Assembly: GCA_003116875.1 (NCBI GenBank)
Contig: BCKT01000004.1
Coordinates: 456,201-520,200, forward strand
DNA from: Takashimella koratensis
Taxonomy: Eukaryota; Basidiomycota; Tremellomycetes; Trichosporonales; Tetragoniomycetaceae
DNA: 64,000 nt
Direction: 5' to 3'
Shown piece by piece: positions 32,456 through 43,501 of the stretch. A program made the translations under genes and the position numbers. The stretch's first letter is position 1; every line of letters starts with the position of its first letter. The notes below the pieces were generated by a model. It searched no databases. It was not told the DNA's origin and saw only the letters and a program-made list of their open reading frames with translations.

Positions 32456-35400
32456 ACAATGGACAGCGGGCAAGAGGAGAGGTTTGAGGGCGAACCTGGG
32501 TAAAGAGAGGATGGAAGAGTGTCGCGAGACCGAGTTTGGTGAAGGGGACAAAGGGGAAGAGGAGAAGGTAGGGTTCAATCCTTTGATGTTTCGATGGGCG
32601 CTGGAAGGATGGCCGCTCGGTGGTCGTGATGGATGGAAGTAGACAAAGGCCGCGCGAAGAGAAGAGAGACGGACTTTGGGCGACCTTTATCTTTTATCGA
32701 CAGGGGTGAGGTCGAGAGGTGGTCTGGTCGTAAAGGGGGCGTGCGATTGTCATGCAAAGTATCGTGACTTGACCGCCGCCAGCATGGAGCACTTTGCGAC
32801 GAGAGGATCAGGAGAAGGATGAAGAGGAAGGTAGGGTTGAGTGGGCAGGTCCCGGTCGCGAGTTGAAAGATGCGTGGATCTCTCGACGAGGACGCCGCGG
32901 ATGATCAACAGGAAGGTGAGGTCGATGGAGCTTTCAAAGCCAGGTGGGGAGGGAGGTGGGGCGAGATGGGATATTATCGATTGCGCAATGTTGGTACGAA
33001 TCGAGGGTCAGACCTGGTCCGGGTCTTGTTCGACAACGACGATCTGCCAAGGGGAGTGTTTGGGTGGGGGGAGGATGATGTGGAAAGATGACAAGAGAGG
33101 GTGAGAGTGTCGGTTGCTAGCCACCTGGGACGGGCACCAACAGCTCGAAGGGAGGTGAGTAACGACGATAGGATGGGAATCGAGGTTACCAGGTCGAGAA
33201 TAGGGATGGATGTGGGGTTTGAGTTTGGTGCGAATCCCAACGCTGTTAGGCTGCAGTAGGCAGGTCGACAGTGGTGCAAGCAGGCCAGTAGGCAGGGAGG
33301 GAGTCCCTATGCGGTAGGCGACGACTGGGTGGGTGGTGGTGGTGTGGGCAGGTTTGTTGGATTTGGCAAAACCTGGGTGGATGGTCCCAATGCAGTCCTA
33401 TCCAAGGGCTAGGCCAGAGGGTGAGGTGGAAGGGTGAGGGGTGAGGGGTGAGGGGCGAGGGCGAGCGAGCCAGCGCGAGGGTGAACGGGGAGGGCGAGAG
33501 GCCGAGGGAGAGGAATAGGTGGAAGTCTAAGTCGCTCGGAAGGATTCAACCAGGATTCAAGGATGGCGATAGAATTGGAGGCAAAGGAAAATGGGAATAA
33601 TGGGTGATTCAATAGGGGGGCCCAAAAGAATAAACCTCGAGTAGGGGGGGAGGTGGGGGGTCGAAGAGTCGAGGCGAATGAGCGAGGATGGTAAATGAGA
33701 CTGAATGGCGAGGCTGGATGCAGCGGTCAGAGAACGGACTTGGACTCTTGGGTGTCACTCGGCGCAAGAGGAGAGCAAAGGGGGGAGAGACATGTGGGGT
33801 AGGGTTTGGCAAGGTGGACCGAGTGGATGACGAGCTGGGAATGGATGTGGATAAAGATGGTTTACCTTTTTAGGAACCTGCCAGTGTCCCAGTGTTGGTG
33901 CTCTAGTCTCTGGTCTCTCGTGCAGAGCCTGGGGGATTGGCTTTGACGCTTAAGCTGTTCCTAGTGCTCGAATGCTAGATCGCGAAGAGGGTGTTTTGTT
34001 GCTCTTGCTTTTGTCTTGTTGTCGATGAAGTGTGGACAACGAAGAAGTCAGGCGAGGCGAGGCGAGGCGAGGCGTGGATCGTTGATAGAGGAGATGGGTG
34101 GGGAGGGGCCGACTGCGGGTGCAGGGTGGGAGTGGTCGCGGGTGGAGACGAAGGTGTAAGAGTGTGAGAGTGAGGATCGAGACGGTGAGGAAGTTGTCGA
34201 TGGTGGTGAGGTGAGGGTGAGGGGAGGTGGTGGCTAGTGTGTGGGGTACTAGGTACTGGACCTGTATGCTTGGCTCGTAGCGTGCCGTGTTTGGCTACAG
34301 TGTATGGGTTTGTCTACTCTACTTTAGCTGGCTGGCTGTGACCTGGCTGCCTGGTTGGACGCTGGCTCGCTCCGATGATGAACGCTGGCTGGGCTGCCGA
34401 ATCGAACACTAGGGTGGACGGGTGGGTGGGTGGGTGAGGCAGGCAGGCAGGCAGGTCACGCAGGGACGAGCCAGGACAAGGGACAAGGATACCGCGGCCC
34501 TGGGTCTCTGCTCGGATGCTTGGAGAGGCCCCGCTCGTGCTCTGCCGTCTGTCTCTGTGTCGCAACTCAGGAACGCGCTCTCCGTTGTCGTCTGTCTCTG
34601 ACCGCTGTCCGCCGTCCGTTCTCGTCTCGTGTCGAGCGTAGGCTCAGGCGTGGGCGTAGGCGTAGGGCTCCGTAGGCGTCAGGCCCCGCTGCGCTGGTGC
34701 TTGACTGGTTCCTTGACTCTGGCTGACCCGCAACGGTGCACGGTCGTGTACTGCATCCATCCATCCTCCATCCCCATCCATTCATCCGTCGGTACCTGGC
34801 GCGAGCACCTGGTAGGCGGCGGCAGGCTGCAGGCTGGCAGGCTGGCGTTTACACCCCTGGGTTCACCTTTGACGCGGAGACAGAGCAGAGGCGACCCGGC
34901 ACACTAGTGCGTTTAGTTTAACAGGCTACCGGATGGGATCTGGAGCTGGCGAAAACAAAGTTGGACATCTGGGACGGAGACCAAGGGAGAGGAGCAGAGG
35001 AACAAGGGAGGGAAGGAGGCAGGGGGCAGGACGAACACCCAGCACACGGCACAAGACCCGAGGAAATCAACGAACAGCCCCTCCAGTATTGGCGGAATGA
35101 CCCTGATCCTCGTCCCTGACTAGCGTTGTCCACACCATGTACTACTGACCCTGACCTGACCCAACAGGGAAAAGAACAGCGCGCACCAGAGTGCACATTG
35201 ATCCAGGCACGCACACATCCAAGCACCCAACAACAACCAATCCACCAACACTTCAGCGACCCACCCAAATGACACGGTTCCTGAAAACAACGCAATACAG
35301 TGAACAGACAAGCAGAGAATCAGGCTGGCTTTCTAAACAATTAGGCAATAGCCAAATACCCCTAGCCTCTAAACCGTCCTTGAGTGGGTAATCCTCACAA

Positions 35401-37287
35401 CCCATTGAGGTCGACGTGCCTGAACACCACCACCTACCCAAGGCGCCGAGAGCAGCAAAAAACACGCCCATTAGCTAGTCTCATAGGACGTGCTGTCATT
35501 GACACAAAGGTGGCAGGTTGGCCTCCCTTTCCTTGGACCAACCAGTGAAGATCGACAGACGTGGCAGGGTCTCTCTTCGCACCTCGGCGTCTAAGCGGCC
35601 ATTGTTACTCCGCTAGCGGGATTCATCACCCCTGGGTCTGGTCAACGGATCTCAACCGTGTCCACGGTCCACTCTACGACGTGCCGAGCATGCCGACGGC
35701 TAAACGATCAAGAGGGCGGTCTAATAACCCCCTCGCTCTCTGGCTCGTAGTCTCGATTTGCACCTTTCTGTACATTCTGTCCACGCTGTACACTCATGTC
35801 TCGCGCACCAACCAACGCGGTACCGGCCCAGCCTCTTCCCATCTCCGAAATAAGATCCTCCCGACTTGACTGACCCCCTCTCCCTTCCTCTGCTGCTCCG
35901 TACAATCCGGCCCGTGAAAACCGGGATCTCGCTAGCAAGGCGGCGAGACATCGTAACCTCGAGAGCAGCACCCAAGTACCCAAGCAGCCAGCCAGGCAGT
36001 GAGACGACTTGACAGGGTTGCACAGACGTCGTCGTCGTCGTCTTCTTCTTTGTCGATGGAGAAACGTGGTTTGGGTGGAGGCGTTGAGGCGCTCAGATCT
36101 GACAGAGTTGGCAGTCACCTTTGGTCGATTTAGGTATTCTAACCAGCCAGCCTTCTTTCAGTTTCCGAAAACATGACATGAGGAGATAACCCCGGCGAAT
36201 GCGACTTGCTACAGTACACCCTAGGCCCCGACATTATCCTATACAGCATGTTCGGCGCTCGTCTGGTCCTGGGGTCCTGGGGTTCTGGGAGCCAGGGCCG
36301 ATCGAGACCAAACTTTAATTTCAGATCCGGATCGATGTTGACAAGAAAAAACCCCATGGTGCAGCATGTGGTTGAGGGACGGTAGACGCAAGGGCCCGGC
36401 CAGGGCCTGTCGATCTCCTCCACCCTCTCAGGCTACAGTACCCTCGCCCGGCCGCAGCTGTACTATCGCTGGCATCGGGCGTTTGGGCGTCTGCGTCTTC
36501 GTTTAGGTCGGACCTATGGCGTCGCTGATATCACTCAGCCAGGCGCTGTCCGGCCCAGCGCCAGATCGCTCCATCCGCTACAAGCTCGACGCAGGCACTG
36601 TCTACCTCCCCGACCACCACCACCACCGACCGCCAAACCGCCAAGGGCGCTGGTCCGAACCGGTTAGGCGTGAGCTCAGCCAATTCTGGAGCACTTGATG
36701 ACCTTTCTTTTATGTTGGGTGGATAGGGTAGGTGGGTTAGGGTGGAGGAGTGATCTGCATCCGAGGAAGCGAAGAGGCGCATCGAGGCTCAGCTGCGGCA
36801 GGAGGCGTTGGGAGCCGAGGAAGCGAGGGATGTGCAATGAGTGATGAAGCGGATCGCCTTGATTGAGCTGGGCTGGTCGAATGAGTTGTGAGGGGTCGAA
36901 CGGGTCGAGACTTGAGATGGGATGCGGGCGTTCAGCGGGCAAGCGAGCAGGTCAAATCGTCCTTGCGACGATCGACATGGGTCGATGGATATACCGTAGT
37001 AGAAGTCGAAGGAGCAGACTTCCGGATCTACAGGATCTCGCCTTACCCCCCTGCTGAGACGTGAGAGCGAGGCGGAATCGTCTTACAATCTACCTTACAA
37101 GTGGACCCAGAGACGCTGCGTGGGAGACACGTCAATAACGTCAACATGGATCACGAGACAGGTGAATGGATCAAGAGATAGGTGTACATCGTATTGTACA
37201 GAGGATTTCTTCATGCCAATCCTCCATCCTAGTCCCATGTGACACGCGAGGAAGTAGAGTAAGTAGAGTAAGAGTAATCTACAGATT
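32456..37287. other. 4.8-kb gene-poor, repeat-rich stretch
   Basis: No multi-exon gene is supported. The left part is the 5' region of the large gene. It holds GTGAGGG-type repeats (33421-33462), a GGCGA pentamer array (34050-34074), GGGT and GGCA tetramer runs (34416-34456), and a small membrane-protein-like ORF at 35690-35869. A 60-codon ORF from ATG 36516 (MASLISLSQALSGPAP) lacks other support. Codon bias is weak throughout. Confidence 0.45.
35690..35869 (+). CDS. Possible 59-residue single-pass membrane protein
   Basis: ATG at 35690, TGA at 35867-35869. Residues 1-12 are basic (MPTAKRSRGRSN), residues about 13-33 are hydrophobic (PLALWLVVSICTFLYILST), and the rest is polar. That layout fits a small tail- or signal-anchored membrane protein. 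Codon use is not strongly biased and the flanks show no clear promoter, so chance is possible. It does not match RAMP4/Ysy6, which I considered. Confidence 0.25.
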   Translation: MPTAKRSRGRSNNPLALWLVVSICTFLYILSTLYTHVSRTNQRGTGPASSHLRNKILPT

Positions 37288-37447
37288 CAGACCAAGACGA
37301 TCATTTCAGCAATCTCTCCATCCACGAGGTTCATCCACTCTTCTCTACTGTTCTCCAACTCCACACTCAGACCAAGACGATCTTCTCAGCAATCTCTCCA
37401 TCCACGAGGTTGATCCACTCTTCTCTCCTGTTCTCCAACTCCACTCT
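37288..37447. repeat. Tandem duplication, two 80-bp units
   Basis: Units 37288-37367 and 37368-37447 differ at 5 of 80 positions by direct comparison. The right unit is the last coding part of the minus-strand gene below; the left unit repeats the same coding end and stop codon after the true stop. Confidence 0.95.
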
Positions 37448-38494
37448 CATCTGCGCTGAAACAACCACTGCAATCCCCTTTGCTTGGGCTGTCGAGGGAT
37501 GGGTCAAGATCTCAGTCAAGTGGGCGATAATAGTCCCAGACCCTTTCGATCCTGCTCCTCGGCGTACACAGTCGGTCGTTGGCCATGACGAGGGCGAAGC
37601 GGGATTCCCTAGGCCCAGGACAGGTTGGATGTCGGCTTTTTCTCCAAGTGATTCCTCATTTCCCTTGGTTCGGTCGAGGAACTCGTATCGCGTGAACGCG
37701 CCGGGTACGCAAAGCGGTACTACCCCACCTTCTGCCCCTATCCTAAACGTCACCTCCCTTTCTGCTCTTCCCTCTCTCCTGACTCCTATCCCTCTGCATG
37801 AACTACCACCCACCGTCGCAGCCAACCTCTCTATCCAAAGCCTCGTACACCTCTCCCACTCTCTCCCCTGTACCGCACAATCAACGACCAGCTTCTGTGG
37901 GGTCAACCGATGTACCGCCGAATGGAGGGGGTGCTGGACCGACCCCCCTGCGAAGGGGCAAGTGGGGCGAGAGAGGGCGGTCAGAGTCTCCCATTGCGTG
38001 ATCAGGGAGGAGACGGGACCAGAGAGGTGGACAGTGTGGAGGTTGGGAAGGAGAACGCGGGTGAGGTGAGGAGCGAAAGTTGAGGCGAAGGAGTTGGTGC
38101 AGGTAGGAAGGTGGGAGATGGTCAAGTGGCGGACGTAGCGACCATCTGAGGTCTGCAAGTATCACCGTATCAGCATAAGCTCAACAATGTTCCCAACTAT
38201 CACGATCCAAAGGCAGTCCATTCTCGCTCTTTCATCCAACTCAACACGAACAAATACCGGGGTTAAAGAACTCACTCCAAACCGACGCTGTTCCTTGGCC
38301 CATCGACAGATCAACGTCTCAATCCCCTTCTCCGGTTCGTTGCTGGAACCCAAGGTCACTTCCGCATAGAGATACGGCGCGACCAAGTGGTGTGTGTCTT
38401 TGCTGGTTGAAGCGAGGACAGAGAGCGTAGAGAGTTGGGATTGGGAGCAGAGGTGGCGTGCGATTTCGATAATGAGTTCAGGAGGGAAGGACAT
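37367..38494 (-). CDS. F-box-like protein A
   Basis: Exons 38494-38276 and 38152-37367 (intron 38275-38153) give 334 residues. The start MSFPPELIIEIARHL resembles the LPxEll-I--HL opening of F-box proteins, followed by LSVLASTSKDTHHLVAPYLY, which fits the second half of an F-box helix pair and the Leu-rich phrase typical of basidiomycete F-box-like proteins. The rest (RYVRHLTISHLPTCTNSF, LPNLHTVHLSGP) looks like irregular leucine-rich repeats. Likely a substrate adaptor of an SCF ubiquitin ligase, by family inference only. The last 20 codons are duplicated downstream. Divergent from a related gene 705 bp away. Confidence 0.65.
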
Positions 38495-39199
38495 GGCCTT
38501 GGAGGTTGGGAGTTGGGAGTTGGGAGTTGGAGCTGGTTGAGATGTAGATGGTAGCAAGAGAGCAGGGAGCGAGCGGATAGCCAGAAGACAACGAGACGGC
38601 AGAGAGTGCCGAAGGAGATGGAAAGATAAATGGAGAGAGAAGAGAAGGAAAAAGGTGAACCAAGTAGTAGTGGTCGTGCGATACCTCGAATCGACACTCG
38701 TCTGTCAGTCCTCGTCACCTAGACATTGTCACCTAGTAGCCTAGCTGACTGGACCTGACGCAGGCGACCTAGCTACCGAATGTCCCAAACTTTGACGGTC
38801 ATCCGGGGAATAATATCGTACTACCTGCCCGGATGCCGGATCCCCGGGACGACTTTTAACCGAGCAAATGGAAGCAGATGCAGATGCAGAGGCAGAGGCG
38901 TATGGTATGAGGCCAGTATCTGATCCGATATCCCCGGATGAGCATACACTGCCTCGGAAAGACTAACGACTAATCACACTGACACTGCCTCCTAGCCATG
39001 AGTTTGAATCTCTCAAGTAGAGTCCGACTCGATGCACAAACGATCCTTGTAGTCGCCCGTTCGTCCCTGCGCTTGTCAGGGGGCCGTAGCACTCGACCTT
39101 TTCATTCCCCTACAAACACACTCCTCCACTATCTCTCGCAGAGCGACTCCCTCCCACTTCACTCCACTTTGAACCCGACCCAACTACCCCGGCATCCCC

Positions 39200-40675
39200 A
39201 TGTACCTCCCACTCGAGATCGTCCTACCCATCGCCGAGATCCTCGCCGACGCGGGCGACCTCCGCGCTCTGCGCGGTCTTCAGCTCTCCTGTCAATCAGG
39301 CTACGCCGCCTCTACCCCCTTTCTCTATGACCACGTACACATCCTTACCGACCGACAATTCGCGCTGCTCCTCCGCTGTCCCTCCCGTTCCCGGAGAGAC
39401 ACCTACTCCCTGATCCGCCGAGTCACCCTCCACCGCCTCCCGTCAGATATCACCATGTGCCTTGCCGCACGCGCGCAGAAGATCGTCGGAAGGGTGTGCC
39501 TGTTCGACCATTGCTCCACGGTCGAAGTAACGGCGGCTGCGGTAGAAGGGATGAGAGACGCCTTGATGGCAGATACAGTGGAGAGCAAAGGGGAGATGAA
39601 AGAGGTCCATGGACTGGACTGGATGAGAAGAGGCGCTTTAACAAGTCTTTTCGCGCCTACGAGGGTTTGTCTCACCTTCCCTACTCAGAAAACGCACATT
39701 CCCCCTTCCTCGTCTGGGAGTCTGAGAGATAAAGTCGCCGCCGGGGCTCACGCGCAAGCGGAGATGACTTGCGCCGTCGCTATTCAGGCTCTGACGGTAT
39801 GGCCCAACGCACCGCCTCTTCTCGGTTCAGGCTCGACAGATCCACACTGGCTAGTCGCGATCCATAACGCCGATAAAAATGTCAAAGCGAAATGGACAAG
39901 CCTGGCTCCACATACTTGGGTGTACTTGGCTCCTCCGGATCCCGATGTAGGAGAGGATAGGCTCAGCGGGGCGATGAAGACGACTCGGTGGATGGTGGAT
40001 ACCATGGCGCTGGCGCATAGGATGGTGGGGCCGAGTAAAGACTGTGATCGACCCCATGGGCATAGACATTTTGATGACGAGGAGGGAGCGGCGGTTATTG
40101 TTACGCCGCCAGTGGGGGCTGGGGGAGGTAAGGGGGATATGGGGGCAGAGCAGACGGGAACGAGGTCAAGAACGGCCAGAGTGGTCGCTATGGCAGCGAC
40201 CGCAGGAAGGATTGTCACCTCTCGAGTAAGAAGTGCGACCCGACCGACGGCAGATTCAACGAACGCAACGATGCCTGGGACTGCGTCGAGCTCCTCGACC
40301 TCTGCGGAGCAGGATACCGAGGACCCTATCTCCGAGATCGCCGACGTCGTCTCTGACCCATTGGTCGTACGAGTCCCCTCATGGACCTTTCACGACCCAT
40401 TTGGCCGCTACTTCCCCACCGACCCTCTTCACGCCATAATTCGGCGCACCAGCATCTTTCTCAGCGGAATTGCATGCCACGTGCAAGACCGACACAGGGA
40501 CGAGAGGTGGCAGGGGATGGAGCATTATCTGTACAAGGATAAACAAGGAAGACCAAGGTTGGCGATCGTGAAAGCTGTGATAGGGGAAGGGGAAGGGGCA
40601 AGGTGTAAGGTCTGTGGATGTGGAGGGGATGGAGAGCTGAGAGATGGAGCGGATGGGATGAGGTTTGTCACTTAG
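39200..40675 (+). CDS. F-box-like protein B
   Basis: A single frame of 491 codons from ATG 39200. The start MYLPLEIVLPIAEIL, then LRALRGLQLSCQSGYAAST and PFLYDHVHILTDRQFALLL, has the same layout as protein A (hydrophobic F-box-like opening, Ser/Cys helix, then a beta strand). The middle is mixed, with an acidic/His-rich loop and a Ser/Thr linker (about residues 280-380). The C-terminus has WTFHDPFGRYFPTDPLH and a Cys-rich end (ARCKVCGCGGDGE). Function unknown; an SCF adaptor role is a weak inference. Not obviously regulated by anything visible. Confidence 0.6.
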   Translation: MYLPLEIVLPIAEILADAGDLRALRGLQLSCQSGYAASTPFLYDHVHILTDRQFALLLRCPSRSRRDTYSLIRRVTLHRLPSDITMCLAARAQKIVGRVCLFDHCSTVEVTAAAVEGMRDALMADTVESKGEMKEVHGLDWMRRGALTSLFAPTRVCLTFPTQKTHIPPSSSGSLRDKVAAGAHAQAEMTCAVAIQALTVWPNAPPLLGSGSTDPHWLVAIHNADKNVKAKWTSLAPHTWVYLAPPDPDVGEDRLSGAMKTTRWMVDTMALAHRMVGPSKDCDRPHGHRHFDDEEGAAVIVTPPVGAGGGKGDMGAEQTGTRSRTARVVAMAATAGRIVTSRVRSATRPTADSTNATMPGTASSSSTSAEQDTEDPISEIADVVSDPLVVRVPSWTFHDPFGRYFPTDPLHAIIRRTSIFLSGIACHVQDRHRDERWQGMEHYLYKDKQGRPRLAIVKAVIGEGEGARCKVCGCGGDGELRDGADGMRFVT

Positions 40676-42087
40676 GACAAGGAACAGAGGGGAGTGAGAG
40701 GTAGGTAGTAGGCAGGAGGAGGAGAATGGTCAGCTGGAGATGGCGCGGGCGAGATCACCAGCTGCAATGTTTGTCTCGAGCAGGGGTAGCGCATGACAAG
40801 TTGACCAAATTCTTCAAGCCCGAAAAAAAAACGGGACTCCTCGTTGTACGTTGATTCCCTGTCGTCATGATTGGGCTATAACTGAATCTCATGTTGTTTG
40901 TATTGACGACCGCCTTGAGCGTTCGTCGTCCTTGCTCAAAGTTGGTCGTAGATGATGTAGCTTGAGTTTTTTTTTTTTTTATAGACGACGTCGACGAACA
41001 AGTCTATTTATGCCACCCAAGCGGATCTTTCGTACATTCAGATAGATCCTTTGTGCATTGATTGGAAACGGTGCATGCCGACGGACACGTGCAGAGGTCG
41101 CGGCGCTACATACGAGATGTCTGCGCATGTTGTAAAGAACACGACCAGACCGGGCTCGAGCTCAAGGTCTGTTTACTATATATTTGTATATATTGATCAT
41201 CCGCAGTGGATGTAGCCGCATGAACCCGACCGATACGAATCTTCCCTGGGCGGAAGACGGCGAGCCGAAGGCGCCGAGGCGATGTAACCGACGTTTGCCA
41301 AATGGGTCATGAAAATTGACCTGTGACCCCCCCTCGCTCCCTTCCCTGGACCCATCCACCGCCTCGACGCGTCGACCGCACTCGTACGCCCGCTCCTTCC
41401 TTCAGGTTTGGTTTGGGATTGGGGATTGATGACGCCTGCTGACCAGGTCACTCACTGGCTTGCTTGGTCGCGGTCGCACGACGTAGACGGCGCGAGGGGG
41501 ATGGGGGGGGGCTCACCGTGTGTCGCCCAGTGTGCAGGCATGCAGAGTGCAAGGACGAATGATGCACTACTGAAGCGTGCTATAGCGGGTGGGTATCGAC
41601 CGTGTCAACCTTGGATGCGGGGTAAGTGGCTTGGGTCTGCCTCCTATCGGGGTATTTGGTGCGGCGTAGTAGTTGGGGTGGGCTGTTGGCTGTGACCCCC
41701 CTGCCCTGGTATCCCGGCCTACCCGCCCTCTTGGCCCGCGCCTGTGCATGCATACAGTGGTGTATGTACTACCGTTTCAGCTGGGCCAATTCACCTCGAC
41801 TACTACTGTTGACAATCGCATTCACACTGATCCAAACAACCATCCACCGGTCACTGTCACTGTCACAGTCACAGTCACAGTCACAGTCACAGAAGCAGAC
41901 TCGCAGTCACCACTCGGTTCATCCCTCAACGCCCTGCCCTGCCCCTTCCTTCCCTTGCCCCCCTGCCTCGCCCCGCCCTCGCCCTGCCCCATCAACCGCC
42001 GCCCCCCCGTCCCTCTCCCCCCTCCCCCCNNNNNNNNNNNNNNNNNNNNNNNNNNNNNNNNNNNNNNNNNNNCCTCCCCCCTCCCCC
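40676..42087. other. Intergenic with assembly gap
   Basis: No gene supported in the first 1.2 kb. Features: a poly-T run at about 40967-40980, a G run at 41503-41511, a GTCACA/GTCACT hexamer array at about 41849-41890, and a C-rich tract broken by 43 N (42030-42072). Confidence 0.5.
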
Positions 42088-42833
42088 ATGTCCTACCCTC
42101 GCGCCCGGCCGGGTGCAGGCGGCGCACCCTTGCCCCCACCCAAAGATGAATCCGCATCATCATCATACACCAACACCAACAGCAACACCAACCCCCCACC
42201 CACCAACACCTTTCGCTCAACCTACATCCCATCCTCCCGACCACACACCGTCCATTCCCAGGCAGACGCGTTTGCAGACGCCGAAGACGACTTTGATCAC
42301 CATCATACCAATACCCAAGGATACCCACGTACAGGAACTCTGCCCGTACACCCCGACGACCTCGCCCAAGCTGTTCGAGACGTCGTCCAGATCACCCCGT
42401 CTCAGCGGTATACCCCGACAGTGACTACGCGCCAAGCCCAGCCCCAGTCCCAACCTCACTCCTCCTCGCTCGGGCTGTCTACCTCCAATCGCGGGAACAG
42501 CAACGGGAACAGCCAAAGCTCGACTCCATCCACTACCACTGCCGATACTCCCTCTTACCCGACCTCATTTCGCGGCCCGATGGCAGCTGCATCCGCACCC
42601 GCTCAGCCCTTCCATCCCTCTCACGGGTACTCCCAGAGCTCGCCCGACATGTCATCCATCATGCAGCCAGCAGGCATGCAGGGCCGGATGCCCAACCCCA
42701 ACCCGTTCGCAGACGACGAGATCGAACCACCCCCTGGGAAAGTCAGACCGCCGGGCGTCCCCCCTAAAGACGATACCGAGGCAGAGGGGACCATTCCTGC
42801 GACGAGAGCAAAGTTTACACGCGCAACAACTGG
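42088..42833 (+). CDS. Unassigned Pro/Ser/Gln-rich exon
   Basis: ATG 42088 (MSYPRARPGAGGAPLPPPKD) opens 248 codons of low-complexity Ser/Thr/Pro/Asn sequence, ending MPNPNPFADDEIEPPPGK and ATRAKFTRATTG before a GTGAGT donor at 42834. With the acceptor at 42893-42903 (GTTCAG) the frame ends six codons later at TGA 42919-42921. NPFADDE-type motifs occur near the start of several fungal trafficking proteins, which is only suggestive. It could be a short gene, or the first exon of a gene whose other exons I could not place; its phase does not join the PAL1 exon by any acceptor I found. Confidence 0.4.
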
Positions 42834-43501
42834 GTGAGTACGGTTGGTCTTTCGACCTTGTGATTTGTGGTTGTGGACGTGGCCTTCATTGTGATCGGTT
42901 CAGTCGTGTTTGCTTCCCATGAGTGTTTGGTTTTGGCCCGCCTCTAGCTTGCGTTCTCACCCGTGTGGGCTGGTGCTAGGATCCCTCACCTCGGCTCTAT
43001 CGGGATCCTCCGAACGACGCAGAGCAGGTGATGCAGGCCGGGCGGTGAGATGGGTCGTGGCTTTGGTGATGCGGCGTTGGCAAGGGTCGGTTGAACGAGT
43101 GCACGATCGGTTCCCACGCCGAAGGAGGGCGGGTCAACGGTGTCTGAACGCACCTAGCGACCGGGCCTTGGCTCCAAGTGGATGCTTATGCTGCCCCGAG
43201 GCTGGTCCGAGGCGGCGCGATTGGCTCCCTTCCTGCTCATACCGTGGAAGGGGAGGCAATGGAGAAGAAAGGAGGCGTCATGTGAGGAGGCAGCTAGCCC
43301 CCACCCGCCGCCCACCTCATCCCCATCCTCGACCTCCCCCAACATCATCTTTCACTTACAATCATCATCCATCCACTCGTCTCCTTTCATCCATCGGTTC
43401 CTCTCTGTTCCTCTTGCATCCATCCACCTACCGCATCCCTTCATCCACTAGACCCTCCCCACGCCTATCTACACGCCCTGGCGCCCGGTCCAACCGCTGA
43501 C

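Noticed and set aside
36516..36698. 60-codon ORF with a His run
   Set aside because: Has an ATG but no family match, no splice continuation and overlaps equally long minus-strand ORFs.
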